Of a DNA stretch of 64,000 bases, positions 57,089-64,000 are shown in pieces; within the stretch, counting starts at the first letter, position 1; every line of letters starts with the position of its first letter. The notes beneath the pieces were generated by a model that saw nothing but the letters and a program-made list of their open reading frames with translations, ran no database searches and was not told the origin of the DNA. Source of the DNA: Nocardia neocaledoniensis (GTDB taxonomy: Bacteria > Actinomycetota > Actinomycetes > Mycobacteriales > Mycobacteriaceae). A program made the translations under genes and the position numbers. The stretch is taken from NCBI RefSeq assembly GCF_003182135.1, contig NZ_QGTL01000001.1, positions 744,001-808,000 of the forward strand, written 5' to 3'.

Positions 57089-59353
57089 TCAGGACTTGGC
57101 GAGGTATTCGATGCGTTCGCCGTCGACGGCCGCGTGCATCATCCCGGCCAGACCGGGATGGCGCACCAGTCCGGGATCCTCGGCGACCACCTGGCGCGCC
57201 AGCTCCTGGGCGGCGGTGATCACTTCGAGGTCGTCGAGCAGTGACAGCAGGCGCAGCGAACGCGCGGTACCGGACTGGGCCGCGCCGAGCACGTCGCCCT
57301 CGCGGCGCTGACGCAGGTCGAGTACCGAGAGTTCGAAACCGTCGGTGGTCGCCGCGACGGCCTCGAGCCGCGCCATCGCGGTGCCGCCGGGCGCGGCGTC
57401 GGTGACGAGCAGGCACAGACCGGGATGCTCGCCACGCCCGATGCGCCCGCGCAGCTGGTGCAGCTGACTCACGCCGAACCGGTCCGCGTCGACGATCACC
57501 ATCACCGTCGCGTTCGGCACGTCGACGCCGACCTCGACGACCGTCGTACACACCAGGACATCGATGGCGGCGTCGTTGAACTGCCGCATGACGTGGTCCT
57601 TCTCGTCGGACGGCAGCCTGCCGTGCAGCAGCCCCACCCGGACCCCGGCCAGCGGCCCGGCGCGCAGCGTCTCGTACATGTCGACGGCGGCCTGCGTGGT
57701 CGGCCCTTCCTTTTCTTCCGCCGACTTCTTGCCCTTGGCCGGCGGCGCGTCGGGATCCTCGCCGATCCGCGAGCACACCACATACGCCTGCCTGCCCTGG
57801 CCGACTTCCTCGAGAATCCGTTCCCACGCGCGATCCACCCAGCCCGGATGCAGTTTGCGCGGAACGACTCTCGACACGATCGGGGAGCGGCCGCGCGGCA
57901 GCTGGGTGAGGGTGGAGGTCTCCAGGTCGCCCAGGGTCGTCATGGCGATGGTGCGGGGAATCGGCGTCGCGGTCATCACCAGCAGGTGCGGGCTGATGCC
58001 GTTCTTGGCCTTGGCCCGCAACGCATCGCGCTGCTCGACGCCGAAGCGGTGCTGTTCGTCGACGACGACGAGGCCGAGGTCGAAGAACTCCACGGCGTCC
58101 TGGATGAGGGCGTGGGTCCCGATGACCAGGCCCGCCTCGCCGGTCACCGCGTCGAGCAGGGCCGCCTTCTTGGCCGCCGTCGACATCGATCCGGTGAGCA
58201 GCACCACCTTGGTCGAGTGTTCGGCCGCGCCGAGTTCACCCGCGGTGCCGAGCTCGCCCAGCATCGCCCGCAGTGAGCGATAGTGCTGGGCGGCGAGGAC
58301 TTCCGTCGGTGCAAGCAGGGCGCACTGCCGACCGGAATCGACCACCTGGAGCATGGCGTGCAGCGCGACGATCGTCTTGCCCGAGCCCACCTCGCCCTGC
58401 AGCAGGCGATGCATCGGCCGGGTACGGGACAGGTCGGCGGAGATCTCGTCGATCACCTGCTGCTGGCCCTCGGTGAGTTCGAAGGGCAGCCGCTCGTCGA
58501 AGGCGGCCGCGATCCCGTCGGTGGCGGGCGGACAGGCGGGCGCGGTGCGGCCCTCCACCTCGTGCCTGCGCTCGGCGAGCACCAGCTGCAGGGCCAGCGC
58601 CTCGTCGAAACGCAGCCGGTCCCTGGCCTTCTCGATGTCGAGCTTGTGTTCGGGCAGGTGGATCAGGCGCAGCGCGTCGGAGACCTCGAGCAGCCCGCGG
58701 TCCTCGCGCAGCTCGGTGGGCAGCGGGTCCTCGATGGGGTCGAGCTGGTCGAGGACCTGGCGGATGCAGGCGAGCAGGTCCCAGCTCTGTACCTTCGCCG
58801 TCGCCGGGTACACGGGGACGAACTCCCGCTCGAAGAACGCCGCGTCCACTCCCCCCGCGCCTTTCGCGCTCTGCGCGAGCCCGCGCAGCGCCCCGCTGCC
58901 GCGCACCGAGGTGAGCTCCTCGACGCCGGCCTCGGCCTTGTCGGGCAGGATCAGGTAGTCGGGGTGCGAGAGGTTCCAGCGGTCGGGCCGCCACCAGTGC
59001 ACGGTGCCCGACATCATCGCCCGCACACCCTCTTTCACCAGGTAGCGCACCTTGTCGCCGTTGAAGAAGGTGGCCTCGATCGGGCGGGCGGCACCGGTGT
59101 CGAGCTGCACCTTCAGCAGGGAGCCGCGGCGGTTCTTCATCGGGCGCAGTTCGGTTTTGGTGATCCGGCCGATCACGGTGATGTGCGCGCTCTCCTCCGG
59201 TTCCTCCTCGGTGAGCGGCTGCCCCTGGGTGGCGTAGCGCACCGGATAGTGGCGCAGCAGGTCCTCGACCGTGGTCATGTCGAACGCCTCGGTCAGCCGG
59301 TCGGCGGCCTTCACCCCGAGGACGTGATCGAGCCGGTCACTCAACGTCGCCAT
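57089..59353 (-). CDS. recG: ATP-dependent DNA helicase RecG
   Basis: 754 residues. An N-terminal wedge/OB domain precedes helicase motifs 'LQGEVGSGKTIVALHAML', 'VVVDEQHRFGVEQR', 'MTATPIPRT' and 'QLRGRIGRGEHPG'. The TRG-like C-terminal region is present. It remodels stalled replication forks and Holliday junctions. An insertion with Ala/Lys/Pro-rich 'DPDAPPAKGKKSAEEKEG' lies in the second helicase domain. The ATG abuts the stop of the DAK2 gene. Confidence 0.97.
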   Translation of the reverse strand: MATLSDRLDHVLGVKAADRLTEAFDMTTVEDLLRHYPVRYATQGQPLTEEEPEESAHITVIGRITKTELRPMKNRRGSLLKVQLDTGAARPIEATFFNGDKVRYLVKEGVRAMMSGTVHWWRPDRWNLSHPDYLILPDKAEAGVEELTSVRGSGALRGLAQSAKGAGGVDAAFFEREFVPVYPATAKVQSWDLLACIRQVLDQLDPIEDPLPTELREDRGLLEVSDALRLIHLPEHKLDIEKARDRLRFDEALALQLVLAERRHEVEGRTAPACPPATDGIAAAFDERLPFELTEGQQQVIDEISADLSRTRPMHRLLQGEVGSGKTIVALHAMLQVVDSGRQCALLAPTEVLAAQHYRSLRAMLGELGTAGELGAAEHSTKVVLLTGSMSTAAKKAALLDAVTGEAGLVIGTHALIQDAVEFFDLGLVVVDEQHRFGVEQRDALRAKAKNGISPHLLVMTATPIPRTIAMTTLGDLETSTLTQLPRGRSPIVSRVVPRKLHPGWVDRAWERILEEVGQGRQAYVVCSRIGEDPDAPPAKGKKSAEEKEGPTTQAAVDMYETLRAGPLAGVRVGLLHGRLPSDEKDHVMRQFNDAAIDVLVCTTVVEVGVDVPNATVMVIVDADRFGVSQLHQLRGRIGRGEHPGLCLLVTDAAPGGTAMARLEAVAATTDGFELSVLDLRQRREGDVLGAAQSGTARSLRLLSLLDDLEVITAAQELARQVVAEDPGLVRHPGLAGMMHAAVDGERIEYLAKS

Positions 59354-61768
59354 CTACTCGACCCCTATCTGCACCAGATCCGCTTGCTGCCCACCGGAAT
59401 ACACCACGACCTCGACACCCGGGAAACCGGCCGTCACATGTTCGGCCAGGACCGCGCCCAATTCGGGGCCGGCGTCGGCGCCCATCAGCAGAGTCACCAA
59501 TTCGCCACCGAGACCGAGCATCCGGTCCAGCAGGATGCGGCCTGCGCCGACCACATCGGGGTCGATCACCACCACGTCGTGGCCGACGAGGCCGAGACCG
59601 TCACCGGGCGAACACATTCCGACCATGGTCAGCGCGCGCACCCGGGCCGCCCGCAGCGCGCCCCACCGGGTGGTCGCGGCCGCCTCCGACATCGCGAACG
59701 CGTCGTCCACCGCGATCCGTCCCCGATCGTGCACCGCGAGCGCGGCCAGCCCCTGCACCATCGACGCGCTCGGCAGCAGCAAGACGTCACGTGACCCGTC
59801 ACGGGCGGCGACACCGGCGGCGACGAGTTCCTGCGCGGGCAACGCCCCGTTCGGCAGAACGAGGACTTCGCGATGGGGCATGGCGCGGATCGCGGTGAGC
59901 AGCGCGGTCGTGTCGAGTTGCCGGTCGCCGCGCAGCACCACCGCGCCCGCGTCCTCGAACAGGCTCGCGGCGGCGGCACCCGAGGCCACGGCGAGGATGC
60001 CGCGGTCGGCGAGGTGGTTCGTGGCCGCGTGCCCGCCGTCCGCCGGGTGGGCTCCAGTGTTGCCCGGTATCTGGACGGCGGTCCCGACGGAGTCCGTGTC
60101 GGCCGCGAACCCGCCGGGGACAGGCGCGGCGAGGTCCGCTGCGCCGAGCGGACGGCCGTCCGCCTCTCCGTGAGTGGCGTGCCTGGCCCCGTCGACGGAG
60201 CCGTGCGCGCCGTCGCCGTCACAGGAGGACGGCGAGGCGATGTCGTGATGCGCGCCTCCGTGCGGCGCCGTCACGGCGAAGCTCTCGATCCGGATGCCGG
60301 TCAGCGTGCCGATCGCCAACCCCGCCTCGATCGCGGCCCCCGCGTCCCGGCAGTGCACATGCGCCGACCAGGTGCTGTCCCCATCCCCCACCACGACGAC
60401 CGAATCACCGAGCACGGCGAGCCGATCTCGCAACCCACCAGCCGCCACCTCATCGGTCCCGGAGATCACATACATGACCTCGAAATGCGGGTCGGCGTCG
60501 TCGGACCGTTCCTGCTCGTCCCAGAGATCGGCGGCACGTGACGACGCAGCGTCTACACCGGCCGCAATCTGCGCGGCAGTAACGATCCCACCCGCCGCCA
60601 CCCGCCCGCCGGCGTCGGTCCCACTCGCCGCAAGCCGCGCGGCAGCATCGGCCTCCTCCGCCGCAGGCCGCCCGCCAATGTCGGCCCCACCCATCGCGGA
60701 CCGCCCGCTTGCTTCGGTCCCACTCGCCCGCGTCGCAAACCCCGCGTCTGCATCGGCCCCACCCGTCGCAGACCGCCCAGCAGTGCCGGTCGCAGCCACC
60801 ACGCCGTCCGCTGTCGTTCCCGGAGCCGCACCGCGCGCTGTCGTCGCCGGCGCCGCGACGACCGTGGGCGGATCGGCGCTCGCCGTGCCGGGGGTGTGCG
60901 GTCCGTCGGCCTGGCGGGGACGGTCATCGGCACCGGGGGCCCGACGGTCGCCGGATCCGGCACGGGTATAGGGGTCGCGGGTCGGTGCTTCGCCGCAGAT
61001 CTGGCCGACGAGACAGTCGAGGAGTACGAGGAGGCCGCGGGCTCCGGCGTCGACGACGCCCGCCGCGCGGAGCACGCCCAGTTGCGTGGGCGTCTCGTTC
61101 AGCGCGCGGGCTGCGCCTTCGGCCGCCGACCGGGCCACGGCCGCCAGGACCGGGTCCGTCGACTCGGCCGCGGCGACCGCGGCGCGGTCGAGGACGGTCA
61201 GGATCGTTCCCTCGACGGGGGAACTGAGCCCGGTGCGCACGAGCACCGCCGCCCGGCGCAGAGCCGTGCGCAGCCGGTCTCCGGTCAGCGGGCCGTCACC
61301 GACCGCTTCCGCGATCCCACGCATGACCTGCGAGAGGATGATGCCGGAGTTGCCGCGAGCGCCGGTCGTCGCACCGCGGGCAAGCGCCTTGGCGACCTCG
61401 TGCGCCGACAGCGCAGGGTCGGAGCCGCTCCGCGCTCCGGCATCACCAGCCACCGGCACGGCACCGCCAGCCACCGGCACGGCACCGCCAGCCACCGGCA
61501 CGGCACCGCCAGCCGTCGGCGCCGCGTCGCAGGCCGTCGGCGCCGCGTCGCAGGCCGATTCCGCCGCCGCGTCGAAGGCCGCTTCAGCCGCCGCGACCGC
61601 CGCCCGCATGGTGGCGAGGAGATTGGTGCCGGTGTCGGAGTCGGCGATGGGGAACACGTTGAGGGCGTTGATCTCGGCGCGGCGCAGTTCCAGGTCGGTG
61701 CGGCAGGTTCGGGCCCAGGCCAGCAGCTCGGCGCCGTCGAGCGCCTCCCGCACGTGCGACACCGCCAC
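59354..61768 (-). CDS. DAK2/FakA-like two-domain protein with long Ala-rich linkers
   Basis: 804 residues from GTG at 61768 (another GTG two codons in is possible). The N-terminal Dak2 domain has NVFPIADSDTGTNL (metal-binding Asp residues) and 'GARGNSGIILSQVMRG'. The C-terminal DegV-proximal part has 'LPNGALPAQELVAAG' and 'EHVTAGFPGVEVVVYSGGQQ'. Domain order is that of fatty acid kinase FakA, so acyl phosphorylation with a FakB-type partner is possible; no FakB gene is near. The Dak2 domain is interrupted by a 21-bp tandem repeat insert, and a ~130-residue Ala/Gly/Thr-rich linker joins the halves. M. tuberculosis splits this into Rv2974c/Rv2975c. Confidence 0.85.
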   Translation of the reverse strand: MAVSHVREALDGAELLAWARTCRTDLELRRAEINALNVFPIADSDTGTNLLATMRAAVAAAEAAFDAAAESACDAAPTACDAAPTAGGAVPVAGGAVPVAGGAVPVAGDAGARSGSDPALSAHEVAKALARGATTGARGNSGIILSQVMRGIAEAVGDGPLTGDRLRTALRRAAVLVRTGLSSPVEGTILTVLDRAAVAAAESTDPVLAAVARSAAEGAARALNETPTQLGVLRAAGVVDAGARGLLVLLDCLVGQICGEAPTRDPYTRAGSGDRRAPGADDRPRQADGPHTPGTASADPPTVVAAPATTARGAAPGTTADGVVAATGTAGRSATGGADADAGFATRASGTEASGRSAMGGADIGGRPAAEEADAAARLAASGTDAGGRVAAGGIVTAAQIAAGVDAASSRAADLWDEQERSDDADPHFEVMYVISGTDEVAAGGLRDRLAVLGDSVVVVGDGDSTWSAHVHCRDAGAAIEAGLAIGTLTGIRIESFAVTAPHGGAHHDIASPSSCDGDGAHGSVDGARHATHGEADGRPLGAADLAAPVPGGFAADTDSVGTAVQIPGNTGAHPADGGHAATNHLADRGILAVASGAAAASLFEDAGAVVLRGDRQLDTTALLTAIRAMPHREVLVLPNGALPAQELVAAGVAARDGSRDVLLLPSASMVQGLAALAVHDRGRIAVDDAFAMSEAAATTRWGALRAARVRALTMVGMCSPGDGLGLVGHDVVVIDPDVVGAGRILLDRMLGLGGELVTLLMGADAGPELGAVLAEHVTAGFPGVEVVVYSGGQQADLVQIGVE
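61446..61550 (-). repeat. 21-bp tandem repeats within the DAK2 gene (5 units)
   Basis: Three identical units CCAGCCACCGGCACGGCACC+G followed by two diverged units (…GTCGGCGCCGCGTCG). They encode repeated AVPVAGG-type heptapeptides and insert in the N-terminal domain region. In frame, so copy number can change without breaking the gene. Confidence 0.85.
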
Positions 61769-62065
61769 CTCACTCCCCGTTCCACGTGCCCGCCCGCCGA
61801 GCACGCACGCCAGGTTAGCGGCAGCGGCCGACAGCGGTATGCTGAGCGCGGACGGGCCCGTCATCCGGGCCGTGCCCGGCGTGTCGACCGGGACACCCGG
61901 TTTGGAAGATCACGGCCCGGCCAGCTACCCTTGCAGGGTTGCCTCGCGCGGCCGATCCCGGTCTGCGCTGGCCGACGCGAGTCGGCAAGGCATTGACGAC
62001 ATCAGTTTCCGGTACAGCGGGCATCCGTGCGCGCTGACCGCTTATGACATGAAGGAGCTCGCGAC

Positions 62066-62257
62066 ATGGCTGCCGTTTGCGACGTCTGCGCCAAGGGCCC
62101 CGGTTTCGGGAAGTCGGTCTCGCACTCGCACCGGCGCACCAACCGTCGCTGGAACCCGAACATCCAGACCGTGCGTGCGCAGGTTGCCCCTGGCAACACC
62201 CGCCGGATGAACGTGTGCACCTCCTGCCTGAAGGCGGGCAAGGTCGTCCGCGGCTGA
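62066..62257 (+). CDS. rpmB: 50S ribosomal protein L28
   Basis: 63 residues; '[22 protein letters not shown]', 'RRWNPNIQ' and four Cys (5, 8, 51, 54), the zinc-binding C+ version. AAGGAG lies 8 nt upstream. It is divergent from the DAK2 gene, as in mycobacteria; the 297-bp gap between them shows only promoter-like sequence. Confidence 0.97.
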   Translation: MAAVCDVCAKGPGFGKSVSHSHRRTNRRWNPNIQTVRAQVAPGNTRRMNVCTSCLKAGKVVRG

Positions 62258-62285
62258 TTCTCAGCCCGTACATTCTGCCGACAGT

Positions 62286-62316
62286 GCCCCGGCACCCCGC
62301 GTGGGTGATCCGGGGC
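62286..62316 (+). terminator. rpmB terminator
   Basis: GCCCCGG/CCGGGGC stem extended by CACCC/GGGTG around a CGCGT loop, followed by TTTG. Confidence 0.7.
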
Positions 62317-62338
62317 TTTGTCGTCGGCGGGTAGCCCG

Positions 62339-62800
62339 ATGTCCGACTGGCGGATCACGTCGCTGACCGCCGACCGGGTCACCGCACTCGCCGCCTGCCA
62401 CATCGCGACCTGGCGTGAGGCCTACGACACCCTCGTGCCCGGCCACGTGCTCACCGGATTCGATCTCGATCGCTCCGCGCAGACGTGGGAACGGCGCCGC
62501 ACCGACGGCGCCCATCGACTGCCGATCGCGCTGTCCGGTGACGACCTCATCGGCTTCGCCGCCGCCACGGCCACCGAACTCGAAGCGCTCTATGTCCGCG
62601 CCGCCTGGCACGGCAGCGGCGTCGCGGACGCCCTGATCGACGCCGCGGCCCCGGACTCGCCGTGCACACTGTGGGTCTTCGCGGACTATCCGCGCGCCCA
62701 CGCCTTCTACCGCAGGCACGGCTTCACCGACACCGGCGTCCGCCGCGTCGACCCGTTCACCCTGCTGCCCGAACAATTGTGGCGGCGCGGCCCTCGCTAG
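62339..62800 (+). CDS. GNAT-family N-acetyltransferase
   Basis: 153 residues. The GNAT layout is visible: 'CHIATWREAYDTLVPG', beta-strand 'LIGFAAAT', 'ALYVRAAWHGSGVADALIDAA' (the acetyl-CoA loop, in a reduced GSGVA form) and 'HAFYRRHGFTDTGVRR'. It transfers an acetyl group; the acceptor is unknown. ATG at 62339 is chosen over a TTG 21 nt upstream; the ribosome site (GGCGGG) is weak. Confidence 0.85.
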   Translation: MSDWRITSLTADRVTALAACHIATWREAYDTLVPGHVLTGFDLDRSAQTWERRRTDGAHRLPIALSGDDLIGFAAATATELEALYVRAAWHGSGVADALIDAAAPDSPCTLWVFADYPRAHAFYRRHGFTDTGVRRVDPFTLLPEQLWRRGPR

Positions 62801-62809
62801 GGTGCAGCC

Positions 62810-63598
62810 ATGAGTACCACCGAACCGGTTACCGCCGTCACCCTCGTCGACGGCGTGCTGCAGCTGACCATCGCCACCGCCGCCGCGGGCACCTCGATGA
62901 ACTTCGACCTGATCAACCAGGGCACCGAGGCACTGCGCACGCTCGACCCCGACGTCGGCGCCGTGCTGCTGACCGGTTCCGGCGCCAACTTCTGCGCGGG
63001 CGGCAACGTGCACCACTTCGCCGGCGCCGAGGATCGTGGCGCCTACCTGCACCAGCTGGCATCGGAACTGCACGACTTCGTGCGCGCGCTGGCCGCCACC
63101 CCGGTGCCGGTCGTCGCGTCGGTGCACGGCTGGGCCGCGGGCGCCGGCATGAGCCTGGTGTGCGCCGCCGACATCGCCATCGGCGGCCCCTCGACCAAGC
63201 TGCGCCCCGCCTACCCCGGCATCGGCCTGAGCCCGGACGGTGGCATGTCGTGGCTGCTGCCCCGCATCGTCGGCGCGAGTCGCGCGGCCGAGATCCTGCT
63301 CACCGACGCGGTACTCGACGCCGACGAGGCCGTGCGCCTTGGCATCCTGAGCCGCACCGTCGCCGACGACGAGGTCCGCGCCGAGGCCCTGCGCGTGGCC
63401 CAGAGCTTCGTCGCCGGTCCGCGCGCCACGTACGCGGCCATGAAAAAGCTGCTGGCCCAGTCGCCTTCCGCGACACTGGACCAGCAGCTGGACGCCGAAC
63501 GCGACAGCATCGCCGCCGCCGCGAACAACAGCACCGGCAAGGAAGGCGTCGACGCCTTCGTCGCCAAGCGCAAGCCCGATTACCTCGGGCTGAACTGA
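62810..63598 (+). CDS. Enoyl-CoA hydratase/isomerase family protein
   Basis: 262 residues. The crotonase fold shows oxyanion-hole segments 'GANFCAGGNVHHFAG' and 'VHGWAAGAGMSLVCAADIAI'. At the second catalytic position it reads 'GIGLSPDGGMSWLLPRIVG', with Asp where true hydratases have Glu. This PDGG form is typical of PaaG-like isomerases, so isomerase activity is the better guess. It follows the GNAT gene by 9 bp and may share its transcript. Confidence 0.9.
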   Translation: MSTTEPVTAVTLVDGVLQLTIATAAAGTSMNFDLINQGTEALRTLDPDVGAVLLTGSGANFCAGGNVHHFAGAEDRGAYLHQLASELHDFVRALAATPVPVVASVHGWAAGAGMSLVCAADIAIGGPSTKLRPAYPGIGLSPDGGMSWLLPRIVGASRAAEILLTDAVLDADEAVRLGILSRTVADDEVRAEALRVAQSFVAGPRATYAAMKKLLAQSPSATLDQQLDAERDSIAAAANNSTGKEGVDAFVAKRKPDYLGLN

Positions 63599-63605
63599 CT
63601 GCGCG

Positions 63606-63857
63606 TCAGCAGGCCGCGCCGAGGGCGCTGAAGGTGTTCTGCAGCAGGCAGGTCACCTTCGCGTTCACGCCGGAGGAGATGGTGGAGGTGCCGGTGGAGG
63701 TCCACTCCTCACCGATCTGGGTGGTGGCGACCGGCGCGGCCTGCTCGTTGTAGGGCTCGAGCGCCAGGCCGGCCGCGTTGGCCGAGGCGGCGCCCGCGGT
63801 GAGGGCGGCGGCGACGGCGGCGGTCGCGACGGCGGCGCGAACGGTGGTGATGTGCAT
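63606..63857 (-). CDS. Small secreted protein
   Basis: 83 residues from ATG at 63857 (AAGGAG 9 nt upstream). A signal peptide spans 'MHITTVRAAVATAAVAAALT' to about residue 29 (ASANA). The mature ~54 residues are Thr/Ser-rich with two Cys near the end ('TCLLQNT' and final 'GAAC') that could pair. Family not recognised; similar tiny exported proteins are common in Nocardia. It is convergent with the enoyl-CoA hydratase gene. Confidence 0.75.
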   Translation of the reverse strand: MHITTVRAAVATAAVAAALTAGAASANAAGLALEPYNEQAAPVATTQIGEEWTSTGTSTISSGVNAKVTCLLQNTFSALGAAC

Positions 63858-63906
63858 CGGGTTGTGCTCCTTCATCATTTTTCTTTCGTGCGGACGACGC
63901 CCCGGG

Positions 63907-64000
63907 TCAGGGCAGCCGCCAATCGACGGGCTCGGCACCGAGTTCATCGAGCAGTTCGTTGACCCGCGAGAAGGGCCGCGAACCGAAGAATCCCCGCGAG
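63907..64000 (-). CDS. ung: Uracil-DNA glycosylase, C-terminal fragment
   Basis: Only the last 30 codons are in the window: '[20 protein letters not shown]' and then '[10 protein letters not shown]', the family's conserved end (RGFFGxxxFSxxNxLL...PxDW). The rest of the gene, including the catalytic Asp/His regions, lies beyond the right edge. Ung also lies beside the DAK2/rpmB region in M. tuberculosis. Confidence 0.92.
   Translation of the reverse strand, partial: SRGFFGSRPFSRVNELLDELGAEPVDWRLP

Overview
The window is high-GC actinobacterial DNA. Gene order from ffh to the start of ung follows the Mycobacterium tuberculosis block I recall as Rv2915c-Rv2976c: amidohydrolase, ffh, glnD-glnB-amt, ftsY, smc, OsmC/acylphosphatase, fpg-rnc-rpmF-YceD-sepIVA, coaD-rsmD-pyc, recG, DAK2 protein, ung. 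Gene content and protein style suggest Nocardia or a close relative in the Mycobacteriales. That assignment is inference from gene order and remembered orthologues; no search was run.

Layout. 1-2.2 kb: start of an amidohydrolase, then a divergent pair (NTF2/ketosteroid-isomerase-like protein and steroid 5-alpha-reductase-like membrane enzyme) around a KstR-type palindrome. 2.2-10.3 kb: ffh, a small unknown gene, glnD, glnB, amt with a candidate GlnR box, and ftsY. 10.4-14.6 kb: accessory genes (DUF2237, TetR with a C-terminal zinc-knuckle-like tail, NmrA-like oxidoreductase, MFS pump, secreted HAD phosphatase). 14.7-22.2 kb: smc, a DUF1707 membrane protein, a DUF350/glutathionylspermidine-synthase-like/DUF1190-like module, acylphosphatase and OsmC. 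22.5-27.7 kb: a two-gene island with a large STAND NTPase carrying about 21 near-identical WD-like repeats and, upstream, a small protein. Both share an N- or C-terminal RHIM-like 'QGVxxGDxxTxNVT' motif. 28.3-36.9 kb: kdpE and kdpD on the minus strand (kdpD co-translated with a 54-residue membrane peptide), divergent from a 27-residue membrane peptide gene, kdpF, A, B and C. 37-42.1 kb: a glycosyltransferase plus glycogen-debranching-type glucosidase operon behind a sigma-B/F-like promoter, then a membrane-anchored PstS-like protein. 42.2-49 kb: PHP-domain protein, DHFR-family reductase, fpg, rnc, rpmF, YceD, sepIVA, GtrA, coaD and rsmD. 49-57 kb: pyc, a cobalamin riboswitch with metE, and a RamB/PrpR-type regulator. 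57-64 kb: recG, DAK2 protein, rpmB, a GNAT, an enoyl-CoA hydratase, a small secreted protein and the 3' end of ung.

How the genes work together. Ffh and FtsY form the signal-recognition pathway. GlnD, GlnB and Amt form the nitrogen-sensing cassette. KdpDE should control KdpFABC across the shared promoter region. rpmF, rnc and YceD form a ribosome/RNA-maturation operon. The STAND protein and its small partner look like a receptor/executioner pair signalling through amyloid-like templating. This is the most unusual system in the window and fits the prokaryotic NLR-like/Bell-domain concept, but its function here is predicted only from sequence.
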